Below, piece by piece: positions 52,901 to 58,160 of a stretch of 64,000 nt of DNA. Origin of the DNA: Hoplostethus atlanticus. Its lineage: Eukaryota > Chordata > Actinopteri > Trachichthyiformes > Trachichthyidae. Made by a program: the position numbers and the translations under genes. The notes below the pieces were generated by a model. The model was not told where the DNA came from. It saw only the letters and a list, made by a program, of their open reading frames with translations, and made no database searches. Location: positions 6,017,501-6,081,500 of the forward strand of contig JAXDDX010000012.1 in assembly GCA_034670405.1 (NCBI GenBank), read 5' to 3'. Numbering within the stretch: position 1 is the first letter of the stretch; each line of letters starts with the position of its first letter.

Positions 52901-55800
52901 GCCCACTACGAGACCGCACGCACACACATCTGGAGCCAATCTTTAGGATGCAGGAGAGGATCCATGTCAGGATTGGACCGAGAGCCTGGTTAAGATCAGA
53001 TCAGCCCAGCCCAGTTCAACTTGGCACACTAAGAACCTGTCAGACATGTACACGTCTTTCCAGGCCCAGGAGCAGTTTCTGTTTCTGACATCAGCTGACA
53101 TCAGTTGTCTTTCCCAACCCGGTGTCACTACGGGAGTCCATCAATGCTTTGGTGTTACAATCCATTGGTGTAAGAGGTCAAGAGAATTCAACTAGAACAC
53201 CTTGGACACACCTTGGTTTCATGTTGTCATTTGTTTTTTGTTAACCTTTCAGCAGATAGCGTACAAGTGTTCCTCTGCGCTACACCTCTTGCCATAAAGC
53301 CCTCAACTTCCACACGGGTTGCGTACACATCAGCTCCTCAGTGACTGGCTCCAGTGTCTGATAGTGAAATGCAACACCGCTGAGGGTGACGATGGTTTGT
53401 CGGAGGCATTGTGCAGGCCCGACCCTCCTCTCGTCACCAGCAGCCCTTCTAGCTGGCACAGACAGGCAGGGGGATGCACAGGAAGGAAATGACATCATGG
53501 CAGTTTAGCTAGCAGTAGTGAATAATCTAAACTGCACATTGTGAATTCGCTGAGATGCTGATGGGATATTGGTTTTTAATGACGAGGCATTATATCGCTA
53601 TGCACTGCTGGTTGTAATTATGAAGTCAATGCGGCGTAGACAGTGCCTTGACAGTAGATTCAAAGCTAACTGGTCCCTTGGCGGTGAGAGGCTGGAAGAT
53701 GTCACTCTGTTACAGTAGTGAAAGCCACAAAATTGAGTATAATTAAGTAATTACACAATAAGCAATAACATTGTTACACTGTCATTGTGTGAAATTGACT
53801 CAACGTTGATTTACATCATTGTGCTGTCATGTAGGAACTAGACAGTGTGTTGACATCCATGTGTCTTCCTGTCTTTAGGTACTACGGCCCAAACATCCCT
53901 CTACAACGTTTTATTAGGTGTGTTGTGTTTCTACGCCTTTTATGATTTATAGGTATTTCAGACCTGCGGCTATTTGCTTAGTCGTAGTCCTTGGGGAATA
54001 CAGATGTCACTGTGATTGACTTAGGAAAATGCAGAGCAGCCAAAACACAAAGTGGAAATGTTAACCCAATAACGCTAGATAAACAGTCGGCCAGGAGGAG
54101 CCAAAGACAACACAAAGAGAAGGGAAAGTGTCCTGTTGGCATCAGGTTTCCCAGAGTAAGTGTTATTTGAAAAGCAGCTGAAGGGTGACACTCACTCCCC
54201 TCCCACCCAATCTCCTTCTCTCCTTCCCTCCCTCCCTCCCTCGCTCACTCGACCATCTGTTGTTCTCTCTCTTCTCAGGCTGCTCTAAGTGCCTTGAAAC
54301 AGCTGTCGGAGCAGGGACTGGACCCGGTGGACGGCCCCATCAAGGTAGGGTAGGACACGGATCACGCCGAACTCACAGGCAGGCCCACAACGCTTACTCA
54401 ATGCAGGATGTTTTCATGCCCCCCTCCCTCCTTTCCCCCAAGCCTCAGCCTGGACAGATGCTTGTCTTATAAAGAGCTAGGTGTGTGTGTGTGTATCCAA
54501 GAGTAATCACTATTATTGCAAATCCTCAGTGCTCCCATCATTAGCCCCCCTCCCCCCAGGTTTCCCACCCACACACGTGTCCAACATTTCCGCTAGACGT
54601 TTTTTCCTCCAATGGAAAGCGTCGGTGGGCGTAGACATTTACATGCAGTCCAGCACTCGATCCTGTCATTGCTCCCATACTTTGCATGATGGCTATCACC
54701 GCCGGGGCTTGATCGTAGTTGCTGCAGAGAAGAGGGCCTTTCGCTACGGGGCCCTGCAAGAGCCGCTGGAACTTCCCTCCCCTCCCCCTCACCCCCTATC
54801 TCCTCCATGACGAGGGAGGGAGGGAGGGAGGGAAGGAGGAAGGACGGACGGACATCGGCAGAGAATGAAATGGGAAAGTGGGAAACCCCGTTGGGTTTTG
54901 GAAGCAGGGAGGAAATCACTGTCCAGCATTTGCGGAGTATTTTCATAGTAGGTGTGCCCTGGGAAAAGGTTAGGCAGGGCTGTTTTCTTGCAGCCCCTTG
55001 TCTCCTTCAAAGTTAAAGAGGAAAGGAACAAAGGCAGGAAAAACAACTCGGCATTGTAGCGGCTTCATTTACGTCACCGTCAGAGATGAGGGGCCAACAT
55101 GGCAGCACTTGGCACATGTGCTTTGACCCGAGCAGTTAATCACTCCGATGTCATTTTTCTCTCTCCCCTCCCCTTCTTCCTCTCCGGGCTTCATCAACTC
55201 TTACTCACATTAACACATTCACACATTAACTCGTGCGCTCATGCGTTGCTGTTTGAGCATTCCTTCAATGTCAGGAGGGTTTGGCCCAGTTGTTTGCCAT
55301 GTGGGTCTGATGTTTGCCGTTATCAGAATGTCTTTTTTTTTTTTTTTGGCCTGCCAACCAACTCCTCTTTTGCTGGCCTGTGACCCAGAGGTGGCGTTTG
55401 TGTACAGACCTGTCATCCGGCCTTCAATGCCCCCCCGAGACATGCATCTCTGTTAGTGTGCTCAAAGTCCCATCTGAAAGAAAACGGGGATCTGATCACA
55501 GTTTGAGGTTTGAGGTTAGAGGACTTTGCCGTTGTAGGTGATTCAGTTTCACTTCGATTCTCTCTTAAAAAGGGGTCATGTATCCTCCCATGGACAAAAT
55601 AATTGAAAATGAATCATGAATGAATGGGTATAGTGCTCTTACCCTAGCTAGAACAGGGCCTAATATTAGCCACGGTGCTCTAACACTGTCTCATTTGTCT
55701 TTCCAGAGCAGCGAAGTGTGTGGGAGGGAGGACGGACACTAAACAGACTAACTCAGGCACCACCACTCAGGTCTGCAAGGATTCAAAGGCTGTCGTCTAG
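1586..55800 (+). CDS. stau2: Staufen dsRNA-binding protein 2, 3' ten coding exons (spliced, 5' end outside window)
   Basis: Spliced gene; the span is given exon by exon below. The joined exons encode about 460 residues that follow vertebrate STAU2 collinearly: end of dsRBD2, acidic linker, dsRBD3, dsRBD4, tubulin-binding/linker region, Staufen-swapping motif and dsRBD5. STAU2 is favoured over STAU1 because of stretches such as [42 protein letters not shown] and [17 protein letters not shown]. Staufen2 is a cytoplasmic and shuttling RNA-binding protein that packages structured mRNAs into transport granules on microtubules and takes part in Staufen-mediated decay with UPF1. All introns are GT-AG and all exon phases fit, except for one extra C in exon 10829-11042. 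The C-terminus has two possible frames, ending at 55742 or 55800. dsRBD1 and the start codon are upstream of the window. Confidence 0.95.
4310..4680 (+). mobile_element. Decayed Tc1/mariner transposon fragment
   Basis: Translating 4506-4566 on the plus strand gives [20 protein letters not shown]. This matches the conserved part of Tc1-like transposases just after the helix-turn-helix domain (family pattern G-L-x-G-R-x-P-x-K-K-P-L-L-x-x-K-H-K-K). The sequence upstream (about 4318-4350, containing TTTACTGGCACCCTTG) resembles the terminal part of fish Tc1-like elements. The reading frame is lost downstream and no DDE catalytic residue is visible, so this is a dead remnant. The boundaries are approximate. 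Confidence 0.6.
4818..4863. repeat. (GA)n microsatellite
   Basis: Dinucleotide GA run of about 46 nt with one interruption (GACAGTGA). Lies inside a stau2 intron. Confidence 0.95.
5478..5585 (+). CDS. stau2: stau2 exon: acidic linker and start of dsRBD3
   Basis: 108 nt, phase 0 at both ends, acceptor CCCCCAG (to 5477) and donor GTGAGA (from 5586). The 36 codons start [20 protein letters not shown] and continue [16 protein letters not shown]. The first half is a glutamate-rich linker after dsRBD2. The second half is helix 1 of dsRBD3 ([12 protein letters not shown]), which in human reads ISLVFEIALKRN. Helix 1 takes part in recognising the RNA minor groove. Confidence 0.95.
5586..10828. other. 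stau2 intron, 5.2 kb
   Basis: No gene is seen. Contents are CA/GT stretches (near 7776-7815, 8477-8535, 9817-9833, 10399-10455 and 10550-10650), a T run near 7859-7881 and otherwise unique intron. A short tRNA box A-like stretch near 6050 (TGACTCAGTTGATAAGGCA) may be a trace of a SINE. The last 13 bases before the acceptor are nearly pure C (10816-10826), an unusual polypyrimidine tract without T. Confidence 0.55.
10829..11042 (+). CDS. stau2: stau2 exon: dsRBD3 core, with an apparent 1-nt frameshift
   Basis: Acceptor CCCCAG (to 10828), donor GTACTG (from 11043), length 214 nt. The family expects 213 nt (71 codons, phase 0 at both ends). Reading from the acceptor gives VLKESGPP and then, because of a 9-C run at 10846-10854, slips into a frame that is not Staufen. 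From 10857 the correct frame resumes with [35 protein letters not shown] and [13 protein letters not shown]. With 8 C the segment reads GPPHMKSF, the conserved GPxH loop of dsRBDs that contacts the minor groove. KKLSKKRAA is the basic start of helix 2 that contacts the phosphate backbone. dsRBD3 is one of the two main RNA-binding domains. A one-base homopolymer error in the assembly is the simplest reading; a true mutation is possible. Confidence 0.93.
11043..11637. other. stau2 intron, 595 nt
   Basis: The shortest of the internal introns. Unique sequence with no repeat or gene seen. It ends in a CT-rich tract and acceptor CCCCAG. Confidence 0.8.
11638..11775 (+). CDS. stau2: stau2 exon: start of dsRBD4
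   Basis: 138 nt, phase 0 at both ends, acceptor TCCCCAG and donor GTACAC. The 46 codons start [20 protein letters not shown], continue [20 protein letters not shown] and end [26 protein letters not shown] is the signature helix 1 and loop of Staufen dsRBD4, nearly invariant among vertebrate STAU1 and STAU2. RGMPRRREF replaces the GPxH loop. dsRBD4 is the second main dsRNA-binding domain. Confidence 0.97.
11776..14947. other. stau2 intron, 3.2 kb
   Basis: AT-rich around 11800-11940 and 12690-12850, with a short CT tract near 13029-13052. No exon or clear transposon was recognised. Two antisense open frames (about 12311-12616 and 13368-13646) match no family I know. Confidence 0.6.
14948..15076 (+). 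CDS. stau2: stau2 exon: C-terminal half of dsRBD4
   Basis: 129 nt, phase 0 at both ends, acceptor GTGCAG preceded by a GT run, donor GTACGG. The 43 codons begin [20 protein letters not shown] and end [13 protein letters not shown]. It holds the last two beta strands of dsRBD4, the GTGPNKK loop and the helix 2 motif [18 protein letters not shown]. The lysines of KKVAK contact RNA phosphates. Human STAU2 reads [36 protein letters not shown] (from memory), so the match is close. Confidence 0.97.
15077..17343. other. stau2 intron, 2.3 kb
   Basis: No gene. Contains a CT/GT tract near 16790-16830, a G run near 16927-16939, the GT microsatellite at 17010-17084 and unique sequence. The segment 15600-15680 (GAAG... 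then CGATAAAAATG) faintly recalls the end of a fish retroelement, but I cannot assign it. Confidence 0.6.
17010..17084. repeat. (GT)n microsatellite, interrupted
   Basis: About 75 nt of GT with GC and TA interruptions, inside a stau2 intron about 260 nt upstream of the next exon. Confidence 0.95.
17344..17404 (+). CDS. stau2: stau2 exon: short linker after dsRBD4
   Basis: 61 nt, acceptor CACTACAG, donor GTGAGT. It enters in phase 0 and leaves in phase 1, so skipping it would break the frame. It encodes [20 protein letters not shown] plus one base of a Ser codon. Human STAU2 has GENKGWSGPKPGFPEPTNN at this point, so the assignment is sound although the exon is small. It lies in the linker between dsRBD4 and the Staufen-swapping motif, in the region linked to tubulin binding in Staufen1. 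Confidence 0.9.
18040..18560 (-). mobile_element. Decayed Tc1/mariner transposase fragment, minus strand
   Basis: Minus-strand translation shows pieces of Tc1-like transposase in at least two frames. One is [12 protein letters not shown] (about 18352-18387), matching the family pattern W-S-D-E-T-K-x-E-L-F-G-x-N. Another is [20 protein letters not shown] (about 18238-18297), matching V-M-V-W-G-x-F-x-x-x-G-x-L-x-x-I-x-G-T-M-N. The catalytic Asp of the SDET motif is not preserved, and a frameshift separates the two blocks, so the element is dead. The outer limits are uncertain. Confidence 0.68.
19659..19730. repeat. (CT)36 microsatellite
   Basis: Uninterrupted 72-nt CT dinucleotide run within a stau2 intron. 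Confidence 0.98.
20507..20538. repeat. (GT)n microsatellite
   Basis: Uninterrupted GT run of about 32 nt. Confidence 0.95.
21501..21551. repeat. (GT)n microsatellite
   Basis: Uninterrupted GT run of about 50 nt, followed by shorter GT-rich sequence. Confidence 0.97.
22091..22108. repeat. Poly-C run
   Basis: Eighteen consecutive C, the longest C homopolymer in the window. Its true length is likely to be unreliable in an assembly. Confidence 0.95.
22491..22522. repeat. (GT)n microsatellite
   Basis: Uninterrupted TG run of about 32 nt. Confidence 0.95.
23994..24349 (+). CDS. stau2: stau2 exon: linker, Staufen-swapping motif and start of dsRBD5
   Basis: 356 nt, phase 1 in and phase 0 out, acceptor CCGTCCAG, donor GTGAGG. 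After completing Ser it reads [20 protein letters not shown], then a Gly/Pro/Ser-rich stretch ([31 protein letters not shown]), then [20 protein letters not shown] and [32 protein letters not shown] is the Staufen-swapping motif, two helices that pack against dsRBD5 of a second Staufen molecule and so drive dimerisation in vertebrate Staufen1. [13 protein letters not shown] is helix 1 of dsRBD5. The low-complexity insert is longer and richer in Gly and Pro than in human STAU2. Confidence 0.97.
28286..28569. mobile_element. Short terminal-inverted-repeat element (MITE-like), 284 bp
   Basis: The left end AGTACCCCTTTCACACTAG is matched by the reverse complement of the right end, AGTACCCTTCACATTAG, with one gap and one mismatch. 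The interior has no coding capacity. The size and inverted ends fit a non-autonomous DNA transposon. The superfamily is not clear because no clean target duplication is visible. Confidence 0.6.
32375..32430. repeat. (CT)n microsatellite
   Basis: Uninterrupted TC run of about 56 nt in a stau2 intron. Confidence 0.97.
32712..32745. repeat. (CA)n microsatellite
   Basis: Uninterrupted CA run of about 34 nt. Confidence 0.95.
33669..33742. repeat. (CT)n tract upstream of the dsRBD5 exon
   Basis: About 74 nt of CT with a single CTGT interruption, ending about 240 nt before the acceptor of exon 33983-34096. As RNA it is a dense array of UCUCU, the known binding motif of PTB proteins. Confidence 0.95.
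33983..34096 (+). CDS. stau2: stau2 exon: middle of dsRBD5 (in-frame, probably alternatively spliced)
   Basis: 114 nt, exactly 38 codons, phase 0 at both ends. Acceptor CTCCTCCAG, donor GTGTGT. It encodes [20 protein letters not shown] and then [18 protein letters not shown], the beta strands of dsRBD5. Human STAU2 has VQYCDRQSGKE and VQMTFHAIGSSIEASHDQ in the long isoform. Other human isoforms join IQGFQ directly to AALSALKQ, as if this exon were skipped (from memory). Skipping keeps the frame but removes the centre of dsRBD5, the dimerisation and protein-binding domain. The donor is the first GT of a GT microsatellite. Confidence 0.95.
34097..34124. repeat. (GT)n microsatellite beginning at a splice donor
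   Basis: GT repeat starting at the first intron base after CAG. It continues with a GC interruption and then a G run to about 34138. The donor is therefore GTGTGT rather than the GTRAGT consensus. Confidence 0.95.
35470..35520. repeat. (CA)n microsatellite
   Basis: CA run with a CGCG interruption near its left end and one GC interruption near its right end, about 50 nt. Confidence 0.95.
35641..35710. repeat. (CA)n microsatellite adjoining a CT run
   Basis: CA run of about 70 nt directly preceded by a CT run (about 35610-35640), forming a compound microsatellite. Confidence 0.97.
36168..36332. mobile_element. MITE-like fragment with a long hairpin
   Basis: Begins AAGGCTACGTCCACACTAAG, close to the left end of the element at 47128 (AGGCTACATCCACACTAATA), so the two share a terminus. 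An internal GTGTGGAC at about 36273-36280 mirrors the GTCCACAC of the left end. It is followed by a 17-nt inverted repeat, ACTGTCACTTGATCCAG (36279-36295) against CTGGATCAAGTGGCAGT (36316-36332), with one G:T-type mismatch and a loop of 20 nt. No coding capacity. Confidence 0.5.
36421..36452. repeat. (CA)n microsatellite
   Basis: CA run of about 32 nt preceded by a short C run. Confidence 0.95.
37400..37442. repeat. (GT)n microsatellite
   Basis: Uninterrupted GT run of about 42 nt. Confidence 0.97.
38429..38461. repeat. (GTCT)n tetranucleotide repeat
   Basis: About eight copies of TCTG/GTCT in an otherwise unique stretch. Confidence 0.95.
41840..41868. promoter_or_regulatory. Inverted POU octamer pair, candidate enhancer core
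   Basis: ATGCAAAT at 41845-41852 and its reverse complement ATTTGCAT at 41861-41868 are separated by 8 bp (CCACCACC). The first overlaps a perfect 12-bp palindrome, TTTGCATGCAAA, at 41840-41851. ATGCAAAT is the consensus for POU-domain factors such as Oct1 and Brn2. The surrounding 41770-42000 is low in repeats. A regulatory role is inferred. Confidence 0.35.
46541..46585. repeat. CATACTACTA tandem repeat
   Basis: Imperfect short tandem repeat built on CATACTACTA with extra ACT units, about 45 nt. Confidence 0.8.
46931..46978. repeat. (CA)n microsatellite
   Basis: CA run of about 48 nt with one CG interruption. Confidence 0.97.
47128..47727. mobile_element. Non-autonomous terminal-inverted-repeat element, about 600 bp
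   Basis: The left end AGGCTACATCCACACTAATA is matched by the reverse complement of the right end, AGGCCTCATCCACACAAATA (17 of 20 identical). Sub-terminal TTTTAAAA and AAAACG/CGTTTT motifs recur in the right third (about 47525-47710). The interior has no transposase. Such CATCCACAC / AAAACG-rich ends are common in fish non-autonomous elements of the hAT type, but no clear 8-bp target duplication is visible here, so the superfamily is tentative. Confidence 0.6.
54279..54344 (+). CDS. stau2: stau2 exon: helix 2 of dsRBD5
   Basis: 66 nt (22 codons), phase 0 in, acceptor CTTCTCAG. It encodes [19 protein letters not shown] and then PIK. Human STAU2 has [19 protein letters not shown], so the match is near perfect. 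Two donors lie in tandem: GTAGGG from 54345 (phase 0 out) and GTAGGA from 54350 (exon end 54349, phase 2 out). The choice decides the reading frame of the last exon. The first has the better match to the donor consensus (AAG before GTAGG). The second gives the frame whose end resembles mammalian STAU2. Confidence 0.93.
54345..55706. other. Last stau2 intron, 1.36 kb
   Basis: Contains a short GT run (54481-54493), a GGGA repeat (about 54810-54835) and a T run (55331-55346). I found no additional exon that would encode the SLEKQAKHLREK-like segment of mammalian STAU2. A very short exon could still be missed. Confidence 0.6.
55707..55800 (+). CDS. stau2: stau2 last coding exon, two possible frames
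   Basis: Acceptor TTTCCAG (to 55706). Joined to the first donor it reads [11 protein letters not shown] and stops at 55740-55742. Joined to the second donor (exon end 54349) it reads [12 protein letters not shown] onward and stops at 55798-55800, ending [10 protein letters not shown]. Mammalian STAU2 ends QDCKKSNSAV (from memory), sharing five of ten residues and the exact end point. This supports the second frame as the conserved one. An internal acceptor at CGAAG (to 55716) would also give this frame with the first donor. Confidence 0.75.
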
Positions 55801-56076
55801 GAGCTGACAACCCCGAACCCCTCCTCAACATACACAACAAACCTGACGAAACCCTCCACGACCTACACCCACTGTACCCCCCCCCCCACGACCCACGCCC
55901 CCCAACCCCCCCCCCCAACCCCACGATCGCCGCTGTATCCTGCGAAAACCTGTCAACATGCAATAGGGTGGATGTGCACCGAGAAATGACCGACTAAAAC
56001 ACCATTACCTGAGTCTATGTGAAGACAACACTATCCTAACACGTTTATTAAATTTCAGTACAATTTTAAAGAAGAA

Positions 56077-56082
56077 AATAAA
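56077..56082 (+). terminator. Candidate proximal poly(A) signal, stau2
   Basis: AATAAA about 280 nt after the distal stop codon. No strong GT-rich downstream element follows, so use is uncertain. Confidence 0.4.
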
Positions 56083-57392
56083 AGAAATACAAGCAACCAA
56101 TATCATGTCAGTTCAGCAAATGAGACAAATGCATGGTACTGTATCAAATCAAGGGAAATCCAAAGTGAATACACTACATAGAGAACCTTCCCTTTGGATA
56201 GATGTGTGTTGGTATGGTTAAAAACAAATATGTACATCATGCCATTGAAATACAAAAGAAACATTTAAGGGGAGAAACCAACTTGCGTACAGTAGCTTAT
56301 TTTTTCGGGGGTATTATGTTTCTGTTTTTTCTTTTTTTGTTTTATTAATCTAACAATGCTTGAGTACTGTATTTAAAATTAACCGATGCCAGTGCTGTGA
56401 AAGTTGTAGTTGTTGTCTTCATATATAGTCACCCAGCTTACCTTGTATGCTGACATTAAAAAAAAAAGAGTTCATCTCTCTATATGGATGTGTATGACTT
56501 TCAAGAATATCATATTCCAAAAAATAACACAAAGAAAAAGTTTTTTTTTCATGTGGACAAAAAGGACAAAACTGGTGTTAGCAGTAATCAGTAGACGTGT
56601 GACCTCCCAGGACCGGGAGGTTGGCCCGACCTCTTGGTCCCGGGGGGTGTACCTGTCCCGTTAAAACATGACCCGACCACTGGCATAGCATCACTGGAGC
56701 CACCCGACCCAACAGCGGAGGCAAGGGCCAGTACAATAGTACTTTTTATCTATGAAGAGAGACCACTTGCGTTTGACAGTGGCTGTGTTTTTTGCGCACA
56801 TCTCTCATGCCAGGCCAGTTCTAGAGTACACCCTCCAGACGTTTAGCATGGCCGCATCCAGTGAAGCGAGAGAGTCCTCACCGGCCCAGTGATTCTACGT
56901 CAGTGGATTGTCCCCCTTTCTCCCCCACAGTTTTGTCGATCACATCTACACCCATTGTGTGTGTTGTATTGACCCGCCAAGGCATCAACTGGGTGCTTTT
57001 AATGCCTGCATTCTGGAGTGCGTCTTTGAGTGGAGAGAGACCGCCATTGATTAGCAGACTCCTTCCCCCAAAGGCTACTTGAATTACTTGTTCACTGACA
57101 TGGAGGATGTGTCTTCTTCGCTGTGAGTGCAATGTGTAATAAGGCAGTATCTGTTTCTGAAATGCAGTAAAATCACCTCAGTTCATGTGGAAAAGTGCTG
57201 TTTCTTTGTCTGTTTTTTTTCTACTTCTGTGCTGAAACACGTGAAACATCTCAAATCACACCAACTGCAATTAACACAAATTAACCTTTATCATACATTT
57301 TCTAAGGGCATCAGCTGAAAAAGTGTTTGCAATTAAGCAAGTAAAACTGAGAAACCGGTAGATGAGACATATGCTCCAGAGGTTGAATACTG

Positions 57393-57394
<2 letters not shown>

Positions 57395-57435
<41 letters not shown>
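57395..57435. repeat. (GT)n microsatellite in the presumed stau2 3'UTR
   Basis: Uninterrupted TG run of about 41 nt. If transcribed it would give a UG-repeat site of the kind bound by TDP-43 and CELF proteins. Confidence 0.95.
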
Positions 57436-57437
<2 letters not shown>

Positions 57438-58136
57438 AACTCTCCAAAGGGAGTTTGAGTGAGGCAGTTCTCAAATTCGTCATCATTTTCAAATCGATAC
57501 TTCCCACTTCCCACTCTCCCACGTTTTCATTGAATTGGTCATTTCTGCTGTGGGAACTACTGCTTCAGTTACTGGTAAACTCCAAATGACTGATGGCCTT
57601 GTATTAATTACTCATTGTGACTAATAACATTTACTGACGTGGGAGTAAACAACACAGTAACAAGTGTACTTTTTGTTCCATCCGTCTCCATAATGCATCA
57701 AATATGCCTACAACTAATAGTATATGGTATTTCTGTTAATGACGATGATCTGATAGAATCATTTTTCTTGGATCTGCATGAAGCATTTCAACCATTTACA
57801 GGTTCACTGATTCAGTGCATGATGTTTGATGCTCCCAACCCATGAGGCTGACGAGTTGTACAGAGGTATTTCAGTTCTGGAGTAGTGGATAATCTGCAAA
57901 GTTATAAGCCACCTGCGGCAATCACATGATGAAAAGTGTCTTTTCCCTGAGGCCATGCAGCGTTCTAACGTCTTGGGCCTCACCTTCATGGCGAGCCAGC
58001 ACTGGTTGGTTGCAGAGGAATTTCCCCGTGTACGTAGGCCTCCCACCCACGGATGTGTATAAGTATACATTAGAGACTAATGTGGCCCTTGTTCATGGTT
58101 CCCAAAAACTTCCCCACCTCGATGGACTGACTTGAT

Positions 58137-58142
58137 AATAAA
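58137..58142 (+). terminator. Candidate distal poly(A) signal, stau2
   Basis: AATAAA within an A-rich stretch. A downstream T/GT-rich region at about 58200-58228 fits a cleavage site. Confidence 0.4.
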
Positions 58143-58160
58143 AAAAAAGAAAAAGATAGC

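Larger units (their letters stand above)
34125..54278. other. Remainder of the stau2 intron of 20 kb
   Basis: The largest intron in the window (34097-54278). No nested gene was recognised on either strand. Contents include CA/GT microsatellites (35470-35520, 35641-35710, 36421-36452, 37400-37442, 38569-38594, 41719-41738, 46931-46978), a GTCT tetranucleotide repeat (38429-38461), an ACTACTACAT repeat (46541-46585) and two inverted-repeat elements (about 36168-36332 and 47128-47727). An inverted octamer pair lies at 41840-41868. Unique stretches near 43500-43700 and 50730-51000 may be conserved noncoding sequence. Confidence 0.65.
55801..58160 (+). other. stau2: stau2 3'UTR (extent uncertain)
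   Basis: Sequence after the last stop codon with no recognisable coding content. Two C runs lie near 55878-55886 and 55906-55913, and a GT microsatellite at 57395-57435. Candidate poly(A) signals are at 56077-56082, 56455-56460 (ATTAAA) and 58137-58142. The last is followed about 60-85 nt on by a T/GT-rich stretch (58200-58228), so a long UTR of about 2.4 kb is plausible. A short form ending near 56.1 kb is also possible. Confidence 0.55.

Noticed and set aside
52757..52993. A 78-codon plus-strand frame after a good-looking acceptor in the 20-kb stau2 intron
   Set aside because: The protein matches no family I know, no donor or partner exon fits the stau2 phase, and the exons on either side join perfectly without it.
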